The notes under the pieces are model-generated. The model searched no databases and was not told where the DNA came from. It worked only from the letters and a program-made list of their open reading frames with translations. Made by a program: the position numbers and the translations under genes. 7,094 nt of DNA from NCBI GenBank assembly GCA_016926135.1, contig JAFGPH010000661.1, positions 1 to 7,094 of the forward strand, read 5' to 3'. Every line of letters begins with the position of its first letter. Position 1 is the first letter of the stretch. The stretch comes from Deltaproteobacteria bacterium. GTDB lineage: Bacteria; Desulfobacterota; DSM-4660; Desulfatiglandales; HGW-15. Shown here piece after piece: positions 1-5,805 of this stretch.

Positions 1-2
1 AG

Positions 3-332
3 GAGGTCCTGACCCCCGCAAAGGAAGTGACCTTCGCGGAGGTGGCGCCTGGGGCAAACGAGGGCGGCAATGCTCAAAGCATCGACTTCCTGTTGGACGT
101 CCCGCTGGAGATCACGGTGGAACTGGGCAAGACCAAGGTCTCGGTGGGCGATCTGCTGAAAATGAATCAGGGATCGATCGTGGAGCTGGACAAGCTGACC
201 AATCAGCCCCTGGAGATTTATGTGAACAGGAAGCTGATGGCCCAGGGGGAGGTCGTGGTGGTCAACGAGAAGTTCGGCATCCGCCTGACCAATATCATCA
301 GCCCCGGGGAGAGGGTAAAAAGACTGTCATGA
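3..332 (+). CDS. fliN: Flagellar motor switch protein FliN, 5' end cut by window
   Basis: FliN is a cytoplasmic C-ring protein. With FliM and FliG it forms the rotor switch, and it helps dock the export ATPase complex. The visible part is 109 residues and carries a complete SpoA (surface presentation of antigens) domain, from about IDFLLDVPLEITVELGKT through VGDLLKMNQGSIVELD to NEKFGIRLTNIISP near the C-terminus. That order and spacing is classic FliN. The frame is open to the window edge. A GTG at 27 is possible, but its only purine-rich upstream sequence abuts the codon, and the AGGAGG at 1-6 lies too far away. I therefore treat the gene as starting upstream, with the variable FliN N-terminus missing. 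The stop is TGA at 330-332. fliO follows after 47 bases. Family identity is very likely; the true start is not visible. Confidence 0.93.
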   Translation, partial: EVLTPAKEVTFAEVAPGANEGGNAQSIDFLLDVPLEITVELGKTKVSVGDLLKMNQGSIVELDKLTNQPLEIYVNRKLMAQGEVVVVNEKFGIRLTNIISPGERVKRLS

Positions 333-367
333 GAATGACCTTCAAGAAATTCAGCCCCGTGTCATGA
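329..367 (+). other. 12-codon mini-ORF between fliN and fliO
   Basis: An ATG at 329 overlaps the fliN stop as ATGA and opens 12 codons (MRMTFKKFSPVS) ending in TGA at 365-367. The ORF is in the same frame as fliO, whose GTG lies 12 bases beyond the TGA. It may be a chance ORF, a translational-coupling leader, or the remnant of an older fliO start interrupted by a nonsense codon. Nothing shows that it is translated, so I do not call it a gene. Confidence 0.3.
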
Positions 368-372
368 GGGAG
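366..372 (+). promoter_or_regulatory. Ribosome binding site for fliO
   Basis: GAGGGAG stands seven bases before the GTG at 380. It supports that GTG as the fliO start, because the frame is closed by TGA at 365-367 and no other start codon lies between. Confidence 0.6.
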
Positions 373-379
373 TGACGCC

Positions 380-775
380 GTGAATGCCGATTTCGCCGAC
401 GCAACCGTGAAAATGGCCGGATCCCTTCTTCTCATCCTGGGGTTGATATTCTGTTTTTTCTACCTGATGAGGCGGTTCCGGTTCCGGTCCCTTTCCGGCG
501 GCGTCCATCCCAGGATGCGCCTTGTGCAACTGCTCAACCTGGCCCCCAAGAGGGCGCTGGCCCTGGTGGAGGTATGCGACCAGTGGCTGGTTCTGGGGGT
601 TGGCACGGAAAGCGTTCAACTGGTCTCAAAGATCGACCGCCCGGAGGAAGAAAGGGTAGAGGAAGACGGACGCCCGGGAACGGAAAAGGGATTTCGCGCC
701 CTGCTTCATGAAAAGGTTGCCTGGCAGCAATGGCGAAAGAAGGTCTGCGGGGGTGAGAACCGTGGGAATTCCTGA
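380..775 (+). CDS. fliO: Flagellar biosynthesis protein FliO
   Basis: FliO is a small inner-membrane protein that helps FliP assemble into the flagellar type III export gate and is not itself part of the finished pore. The 131-residue product has the family layout. A short N-terminal segment (about 1-12) is followed by one membrane helix (about 13-31, GSLLLILGLIFCFFYLM), a basic stop (RRFRFR), then a soluble domain. That domain contains LAPKRALALVEVCDQWLVLGVG (about 54-75), matching the usual FliO pattern in which a membrane-proximal domain handles LALVEV and LLGV strands. The C-terminal third is charged and variable. The start is GTG at 380, supported by GAGGGAG upstream. The 3' end overlaps the likely fliP start by 23 bases, which suggests translational coupling. 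FliO diverges fast, so position between fliN and fliP carries part of the weight. Confidence 0.9.
   Translation: MNADFADATVKMAGSLLLILGLIFCFFYLMRRFRFRSLSGGVHPRMRLVQLLNLAPKRALALVEVCDQWLVLGVGTESVQLVSKIDRPEEERVEEDGRPGTEKGFRALLHEKVAWQQWRKKVCGGENRGNS
739..744 (+). promoter_or_regulatory. Ribosome binding site favouring the GTG-753 start of fliP
   Basis: GAAGGT, with its AAGG core at 740-743, sits eight bases before the GTG at 753, inside the fliO reading frame. The alternative ATG at 708 has only AAAAGGGA about 20 bases away. This site is the main reason for choosing 753. Confidence 0.5.
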
Positions 776-1535
776 ACGGAAGGCATTTTTCCTCCTTTGT
801 CTGTCGGTTGTCCTGCTGCTCGTCCTGGCGCCCCGGATCGCGGCGGCGCAGCAGCTTCCGCTCCTGCCCTCCGTTACCATCGGCGTAGAACAGACGGACA
901 AGCCCCAGCAGGTCTCCGTGCTCCTGCAGATCCTTTTCCTCCTAACCGTTTTGACCCTGGCCCCGGCCATTATGGTGATGATGACATCCTTTACGCGACT
1001 GGCCATCGTCTTCTCCCTGGTCCGCCACGCCCTCGGGACCCAGCAGATGCCGCCGAACCAGATCCTGATCGGCCTGTCTCTTCTGCTGACCTTCTTCCTG
1101 ATGACGCCGGTCTACAACCGGGTCAACAGCGAGGCGCTTCAGCCCTATCTTGCAGAGGAGATCTCCCAGGAAGAGGCGGTGCACAAGGCCCTGCAGCCGA
1201 TCCGGGAATTCATGCTCAAACAGACGAGGAAAAAGGATCTGTCCCTTTTCATGAGCGTGTCCAAATCGGAGAAACCCAAGAACCTGGAGGAAATCCCCAC
1301 GACCGTGCTGATCTCCTCCTTTGTGACCAGCGAGCTGAAAACGGCCTTTCAGATAGGTTTTCTCATCTACATCCCCTTTCTGGTGATCGATATGGTCGTC
1401 GCCAGCGTCCTGCTCTCCATGGGGATGATGATGCTTCCTCCCTTCATGGTGTCGTTACCCTTCAAATTGATGCTCTTCGTGCTGGTGGACGGGTGGCATC
1501 TGCTGGTCGGGTCCATGGTCAGAAGCTTTTCGTGA
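753..1535 (+). CDS. fliP: Flagellar export gate protein FliP
   Basis: FliP forms the core of the helical FliP-FliQ-FliR export gate through which rod, hook and filament subunits pass. With the GTG at 753 the protein is 260 residues, close to the usual 245-255. The N-terminus looks like a cleavable signal peptide: PERK, then a hydrophobic run at about 11-27, then RIAAA with a plausible cut after Ala32; many FliP proteins have one. Family signatures are clear: SFTRLAIVFSLVRHALG (79-95), the following QQMPPNQILIGLSLLLTFFLM stretch (98-118), and TSELKTAFQIGFLIYIPFL (192-210) leading into the C-terminal hydrophobic pair. An ATG at 708 in the same frame would add 15 polar residues ahead of the signal peptide, without a good ribosome site, and GTG 762 is a third option. 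The gene overlaps the fliO end by 23 bases and is followed by fliQ after 10. Confidence 0.94.
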   Translation: MRTVGIPERKAFFLLCLSVVLLLVLAPRIAAAQQLPLLPSVTIGVEQTDKPQQVSVLLQILFLLTVLTLAPAIMVMMTSFTRLAIVFSLVRHALGTQQMPPNQILIGLSLLLTFFLMTPVYNRVNSEALQPYLAEEISQEEAVHKALQPIREFMLKQTRKKDLSLFMSVSKSEKPKNLEEIPTTVLISSFVTSELKTAFQIGFLIYIPFLVIDMVVASVLLSMGMMMLPPFMVSLPFKLMLFVLVDGWHLLVGSMVRSFS

Positions 1536-1545
1536 GGTCAAGAAG

Positions 1546-1815
1546 ATGACGCCTGAATTCGTAGTTTCTATGGCCGGCGAGGCCATTCAACTGACCCTGA
1601 TCCTCTCGGCGCCCCTCCTGGGCGTTGGGCTGGTGGTAGGGCTCGTCATCGCGATTCTGCAAGCCACGACCCAGGTTCAGGAAATGACCCTGACCTTTGT
1701 CCCCAAGATTGTGGCCGTGCTGCTGGCATTCCTTGCCGCCGCCCCCTGGATGCTGAGCAAGCTGACCGCCTTCACCAGCCAGTTGGTGACGAGCATCCCC
1801 CAGGTGATCCGATAG
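1546..1815 (+). CDS. fliQ: Flagellar export gate protein FliQ
   Basis: FliQ is a small two-helix membrane protein that packs around FliP and FliR in the flagellar export gate. The 89-residue length is exactly the family norm. Two hydrophobic hairpin helices are visible, about 14-38 and 52-70, joined by the conserved turn ILQATTQVQEMTLTFVPKI. The N-terminus MTPEFVVSMAGEAIQ matches the usual start of FliQ. The start is ATG at 1546, with GAGGT at 1534-1538 seven bases ahead. That ribosome site overlaps the fliP stop codon, so translation of the two genes is probably coupled. fliR follows after 22 bases. The identification is secure from length, motif and place. Confidence 0.96.
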   Translation: MTPEFVVSMAGEAIQLTLILSAPLLGVGLVVGLVIAILQATTQVQEMTLTFVPKIVAVLLAFLAAAPWMLSKLTAFTSQLVTSIPQVIR

Positions 1816-1824
1816 GTGGATTTC

Positions 1825-1830
1825 AAGGAG
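1825..1830 (+). promoter_or_regulatory. Ribosome binding site for fliR
   Basis: AAGGAG followed by seven bases and then GTG at 1838. This near-perfect site fixes the fliR start and rules out the competing long frame that begins with GTG at 1816. Confidence 0.7.
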
Positions 1831-1837
1831 CGCGACG

Positions 1838-2611
1838 GTGACGTTTCCCCTGGAATCCATAGAGCAGATGCAGGGCTTCTTCTGGGTCCTGATGCGCGTC
1901 AGCATGGTGTTGTTTCTCCTGCCCCTTTTCGGGGCGGGGGGGGTCCCGGCCCTGTGGAAGGCGGGACTTTCCTTTCTCCTGGCCGCCATCCTGACCCCGG
2001 TCGTCCCCCCTCCGGCACGCCTGCCCGGGTCGCTTCCCGAGGTGATCCTGGGGCTGGGATCCGAATGCATCCTCGGACTATTTCTGGCCTTCGGCGCGAG
2101 GATTCTTCTTTCTTCCGTTCAGCTTGCCGGCCAATTCATGAGCTTCCAGATGGGCTTTTCCATGGCCAGGGCCATCGATCCGGTAACAGGGGAGCAGAGC
2201 ACCTCCCTTTCCCAGTTCCTGTACCTCTTCACGCTGCTGATCTTCTTTGCCATCGACGGCCATCATATGCTCATTCGGGCCCTGGCCGCTTCCTTCACCC
2301 TGGTCCCCCTGAACACCTTCACCCTGAGCCGGTCTCTGTCCGAGGCCCTGATCAGTGCGAGCGTCCAGATGTTCCTGGTGGGTCTCAAGATCGCGGCGCC
2401 CATCATGATCGCCCTGTTTCTGTCCAATCTCTGCCTGGGCATCGTGGCCAGGACGGTCCCGCAGGTGAATATCCTGATGATCGGATTTCCCCTCAATATC
2501 GGCATCGGGTTGATCTTTTTCGGGCTGACCCTGACGAGCCTCACGCCCTTGATCACGGAGCTGATCAAGAATATCGGTGAGTTGCTCATGGGGATGTTGC
2601 GGGCCATGTAA
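1838..2611 (+). CDS. fliR: Flagellar export gate protein FliR
   Basis: FliR caps the FliP5-FliQ4-FliR1 export gate and contacts FlhB. The 257-residue product is of normal family length and highly hydrophobic, with about six to seven membrane segments (roughly 13-31, 43-57, 68-92, 126-146, 176-203, 212-236). The conserved core SFQMGFSMARAIDPVTGEQS (102-121), followed by SLSQFLYLFTLLIFFAIDGHHMLIRAL (123-149), is diagnostic. The start GTG at 1838 is chosen for the AAGGAG seven bases ahead. The stop is TAA at 2609-2611, 24 bases before flhB. An oddity is a run of eight G bases at 1936-1943, across codons 33-36 (Ala-Gly-Gly-Val), which could slip in replication. The frame is intact in this sequence. 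Confidence 0.95.
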   Translation: MTFPLESIEQMQGFFWVLMRVSMVLFLLPLFGAGGVPALWKAGLSFLLAAILTPVVPPPARLPGSLPEVILGLGSECILGLFLAFGARILLSSVQLAGQFMSFQMGFSMARAIDPVTGEQSTSLSQFLYLFTLLIFFAIDGHHMLIRALAASFTLVPLNTFTLSRSLSEALISASVQMFLVGLKIAAPIMIALFLSNLCLGIVARTVPQVNILMIGFPLNIGIGLIFFGLTLTSLTPLITELIKNIGELLMGMLRAM

Positions 2612-2617
2612 ATAAAG

Positions 2618-2625
2618 AAAGGAGG
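2618..2625 (+). promoter_or_regulatory. Ribosome binding site for flhB (TTG start)
   Basis: AAAGGAGG, close to the full anti-16S consensus, lies ten bases ahead of TTG at 2636. No ATG or GTG in the flhB frame is available between this site and the conserved N-terminus, so the strong site supports the rare TTG start. Confidence 0.65.
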
Positions 2626-2635
2626 CGAGTAGGCC

Positions 2636-3706
2636 TTGCCGGAGGAAAGTTACCAGGACAAGACGGAACCGGCAACCCCAAGACGCAGGGAGGAGGCTCG
2701 GAAGAAGGGGGAGGCGGCCAAGAGCAGGGAACTGGCCTCCATCGCCGTATTGTCCGCCGGGGTGCTCTATCTGTTTTTTGCCGGCAAGTACCTGTCCCAG
2801 GATCTGGCCGGTTTGATGGAAAGGACCTTCCTGGAGATCCCGGTCTTCAAATCCGGCGACACCAACGTGGTCGTCTATGGGTTGCGCTGCGTCAGGGAAT
2901 ACCTTTGGATGATCCTGCCCATCATGGGGGTCCTTTGCGTCATCGCCGTTCTGGTCAATTACGTACAGACGGGTTTCCTATGGAGCGTCGAACCGTTGGC
3001 GCCGAAGGCGTCAAAAATCGACCCGATCCAGGGGATTCAGAGGATCCTGTCCAAACGCTCCCTCGTGGAGATGGGCAAGTCGGTGGCCAAGATCCTCATC
3101 GTCGGCTGGGCGGCCTACTCCACCCTGCGGGACGAGTTCGATCACATGGTGCCCCTGCTTTACATGGACAAGGTCCAGATATTTACCACGCTGGGCGAGA
3201 CCTCTCTGAAGGTGGTTCTCAGGTGCTGTTGGGTCATCGCCATCCTGGCCGTCCTGGATTACCTGTATCAGAAGTGGGAGTTCGAACAGAAGATGAAGAT
3301 GACCAAACAGGAAGTCAAGGATGAGTTCAAGCAGACGGAAGGGGATCCCATGGTGAAATCCAGGATCCGATCCATCCAGAGGGAAATGGCCAGAAGGAGG
3401 ATGATGGAGGAGGTCCCGAAGGCCGACGTGGTGATCACCAACCCTACTCATCTGGCCGTTGCCCTGCAATACGATGCGGCGGCCATGGGGGCGCCGCGGG
3501 TGGTCGCCAAGGGGGCCAACAAGGTGGCGTTCAGGATCCGGGATGTGGCGCAGGAGAATCACGTGCCCGTTATCGAGAACAGGAAGCTGGCACAGAACTT
3601 GTATAAAATCCCTATCGGGGAGGAAATCCCTTCGGAGTTCTACAAGGCGGTGGCTGAGATCCTCGCCTACGTGTACAGAATCAAGAAAAGAACGGGAATC
3701 GGGTAA
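2636..3706 (+). CDS. flhB: Flagellar export substrate-switch protein FlhB
   Basis: FlhB is an inner-membrane protein of the flagellar type III apparatus. Its cytoplasmic domain cuts itself within NPTH, and the cut switches export from rod and hook to filament subunits. The 356-residue product begins with the family hallmark DKTEPATPRRREEARKKGE (8-26). Four membrane helices follow at about 36-52, 92-113, 146-163 and 190-210. A charged linker (KWEFEQKMKMTKQEVKDE, 213-230) leads to GDPMVKSRIRSIQREMARRRM. The autocleavage motif is Asn269-Pro270-Thr271-His272, the same numbering as in the enteric protein, followed by the ENRKLAQNLY and IPSEFYKAVAEILAYVY segments. All key residues are present. The start is TTG at 2636 with AAAGGAGG ten bases ahead. 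flhA begins 11 bases after the stop. Confidence 0.97.
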   Translation: MPEESYQDKTEPATPRRREEARKKGEAAKSRELASIAVLSAGVLYLFFAGKYLSQDLAGLMERTFLEIPVFKSGDTNVVVYGLRCVREYLWMILPIMGVLCVIAVLVNYVQTGFLWSVEPLAPKASKIDPIQGIQRILSKRSLVEMGKSVAKILIVGWAAYSTLRDEFDHMVPLLYMDKVQIFTTLGETSLKVVLRCCWVIAILAVLDYLYQKWEFEQKMKMTKQEVKDEFKQTEGDPMVKSRIRSIQREMARRRMMEEVPKADVVITNPTHLAVALQYDAAAMGAPRVVAKGANKVAFRIRDVAQENHVPVIENRKLAQNLYKIPIGEEIPSEFYKAVAEILAYVYRIKKRTGIG

Positions 3707-3717
3707 GAGGTACAACA

Positions 3718-5805
3718 ATGGATGCGGCAAAGGTTCCATTGCGGCAGTTTTCCTTCGGGGCCAACATCGATGTGGGGGTATCCCTGGGTATCGTGGGAAT
3801 CCTCATGGTCATGATCATCCCCCTGCCCACGACCATGCTCGACATCCTCCTGGCCTTCAATATCACCCTGAGCATACTCATCCTCTTGCTGACCATCTAT
3901 GCAACGCGGCCCCTTGACTTTTCGGTGTTCCCCTCCCTGCTGCTCATTACCACCCTTTTCCGCCTGTCCCTGAATATCGCATCCACGCGGCTGATCCTGC
4001 TCAACGGTCACGGCGGGCCCCTGGCGGCAGGCAAGATCATCAAGAGTTTTGGCTCCTTCGTCGTAGGGGGAAGCCCGACCGTGGGTCTGGTCGTGTTCGT
4101 CATCCTGGTGGTCATCAATTTCGTGGTGATCACCAAGGGCTCCGGAAGGATCGCCGAAGTGGCGGCCCGTTTCACCCTCGATGCCATGCCGGGCAAACAG
4201 ATGAGCATCGACGCCGATCTCAACGCCGGGCTCATCGACGAAGATACGGCCAGGGAAAGGCGTGCACAGATTTCAAAGGAGGCGGAATTCTACGGGGCCA
4301 TGGACGGCGCCAGCAAATTCGTGCGCGGGGATGCCATCGCAGGGATTCTGATTACCCTCATCAATATTATCGGCGGGCTGATCATCGGGGTCCTCCAGAT
4401 GGGACTGGACATCTCCACCGCGGTGCAGAACTACACCCTGCTGACCATCGGCGACGGCCTGGTGAGCCAGATCCCCGCCCTGGTCATCTCGACGGGCGCC
4501 GGCATCCTCGTCAGCCGTGCAGCTTCGGAGGGCAACATGGGATCCGAACTGGCGCACCAGTTCGGCGTCCAGCCCAGGGCCATGAAGATCGCATCGGGCG
4601 TTGTCGCCCTGTTCGCCCTGGCCCCGGGCATGCCCGCCATCCCCTTCCTCCTCCTGGCGGGGGGCATCTTCTTCCTCTCCAGGGGCATCGCCGCCGAGGG
4701 AATACGGAAGGAAAAGGAGAAAGAGGTCCCGGTCGAGGAGGAGACCCGGGAGCTCACCCCGGAAGAAGTGGAGACGCTCCTTCCCCTGGACCTCCTGGAA
4801 CTGGAGATCGGCTACGGCCTCATCCCCATCGTGGACAACAAGATCCAGGGGAACCTTCTCGACAGGATACGTTCCCTTCGCAAGCAATTCGCCCTGGAGA
4901 TGGGCCTGGTCATGCCCTCGCTTCACATCCGGGACAACCTGGAGTTGAGGCCCAACCAATACGGCTTCTGCATCAAGGGGAATCGGGTGGCCAAGGGCGA
5001 ACTGATGATGGACCATCTCCTGGCCATCGATCCGGGCGACGTCAAGGTCAAAATCGAGGGCGTCCAGACCTCCGACCCGGCCTTCGGTTTGCCGGCCCTG
5101 TGGGTCACCCAGGAGAAAAAGGCGGACGCCCAGTTTGCGGGCTATACCGTCGTAGATCCGCCGAGCGTGGTTGCCACCCATCTGTCCGAGGTGGTTCGCC
5201 AGCACGGGCACGAGTTCCTCGGGCGTCAGCAGGTGCAGCGTCTCCTGGACAACCTGTCGAAGAGCAACCCAAAGGTGGTGGAAGAACTCACGCCGGGTCT
5301 GCTGAGCCTGGGCTCCGTTCAGAAGATTTTGCAGAACTTGGTCCGCGAGCAGGTCTCCATCCGGGACCTCCTTACGATCCTTGAAACCCTGGCCGACTAT
5401 GCCCCCATGACGAAAGATACGGATATCCTGACGGAGTACGTACGGCAAAGACTGGCCCGATCCCTGACCAGGGCCTATGTCGAGGAGGGCAGGACTCTCA
5501 GGGTCTTCATCGTAAATGCGGACGTCGAGGAGGTCATCGCGGGAGGCATCAATCAGACGGAATATGGTTCCTACCTGGCACTCGAGCCGCAGCAGGCCCG
5601 CGGGATCGTCGATGCGATCAGGGACAGCCTGAAAAAGGCGACGCAGAAGATGGATCAGCCGGTCATCCTTTGCTCCACGACCGTAAGGAGACACCTCAAA
5701 AAGCTGTGCGAGAGATTCCAGGTTCCAATCACCGTTTTCTCCCACAATGAGATCCCGGGCGGACTGGAGGTGGAATCCCTGGGCGACATAGGATTCAGAC
5801 AATGA
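3718..5805 (+). CDS. flhA: Flagellar export gate protein FlhA
   Basis: FlhA forms the nonameric ring of the flagellar type III export gate. It couples proton flow to export, and its cytoplasmic domain docks chaperone-substrate complexes. The 695 residues match family length. The N-terminal half holds about eight membrane helices (first near 20-36, last near 290-322). Conserved stretches include RPLDFSVFPSLLLITTLFR (64-82) followed by LSLNIASTR (83-91), and the FHIPEP loop with GSGRIAEVAARFTLDAMPGK (141-160), QMSIDADLNAGLIDE (161-175) and KFVRGDAIAGI (200-210). Asp205 lies where the enteric protein has the proton-linked Asp208. An acidic, glutamate-rich linker (about 330-352) leads to the cytoplasmic domain, with GLVMPSLHIRDNLELRPNQY in the canonical place. 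The start is ATG at 3718, with GAGGT six bases ahead. The 3' end overlaps flhF as ATGA. Confidence 0.97.
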   Translation: MDAAKVPLRQFSFGANIDVGVSLGIVGILMVMIIPLPTTMLDILLAFNITLSILILLLTIYATRPLDFSVFPSLLLITTLFRLSLNIASTRLILLNGHGGPLAAGKIIKSFGSFVVGGSPTVGLVVFVILVVINFVVITKGSGRIAEVAARFTLDAMPGKQMSIDADLNAGLIDEDTARERRAQISKEAEFYGAMDGASKFVRGDAIAGILITLINIIGGLIIGVLQMGLDISTAVQNYTLLTIGDGLVSQIPALVISTGAGILVSRAASEGNMGSELAHQFGVQPRAMKIASGVVALFALAPGMPAIPFLLLAGGIFFLSRGIAAEGIRKEKEKEVPVEEETRELTPEEVETLLPLDLLELEIGYGLIPIVDNKIQGNLLDRIRSLRKQFALEMGLVMPSLHIRDNLELRPNQYGFCIKGNRVAKGELMMDHLLAIDPGDVKVKIEGVQTSDPAFGLPALWVTQEKKADAQFAGYTVVDPPSVVATHLSEVVRQHGHEFLGRQQVQRLLDNLSKSNPKVVEELTPGLLSLGSVQKILQNLVREQVSIRDLLTILETLADYAPMTKDTDILTEYVRQRLARSLTRAYVEEGRTLRVFIVNADVEEVIAGGINQTEYGSYLALEPQQARGIVDAIRDSLKKATQKMDQPVILCSTTVRRHLKKLCERFQVPITVFSHNEIPGGLEVESLGDIGFRQ

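Noticed and set aside
1..6. AGGAGG at the window edge as the ribosome site of fliN
   Set aside because: It is 20 bases from GTG 27 and two bases from CTG 9, so the spacing suits neither. The frame is open to the edge and the purine run is more likely coding.
365..367. In-frame TGA ahead of fliO read as selenocysteine
   Set aside because: I see no stem-loop of bacterial SECIS type just downstream, FliO is not a selenoprotein family, and a good ribosome site plus GTG follows.
601..616. TGGCACGG in fliO as the -24 half of a sigma-54 promoter
   Set aside because: The bases ten positions after GG are GT in a GCGTT context, with no TTGC element, so the -12 half is missing.
797..1549. Open + frame of 250 codons overlapping fliP
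   Set aside because: Its composition is Arg/Gly/Pro/Ala-rich with no domain, while fliP in the true frame is fully conserved.
1724..1736. TGGCATTCCTTGC in fliQ as a sigma-54 promoter
   Set aside because: Only eight bases separate GG and GC, and the spacing must be ten for sigma-54 binding.
1816..2580. Open + frame of 254 codons overlapping fliR
   Set aside because: The product is rich in Pro, Gly, His and Arg, typical of a shifted GC-rich frame. fliR in the other frame has conserved motifs and the ribosome site.
3453..3468. GG-N10-GC pattern (TGGCCGTTGCCCTGCA) in flhB
   Set aside because: The dinucleotides fit but several other consensus bases do not, and the codons encode the invariant region after NPTH. 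Such matches are expected by chance in GC-rich DNA.
4273..5802. Open frame of 509 codons on the - strand opposite flhA
   Set aside because: It mirrors flhA codons exactly, is rich in Gly, Asp, Gln and His with no recognisable domain, and has no independent signal. Long antisense frames are common opposite GC-rich genes.
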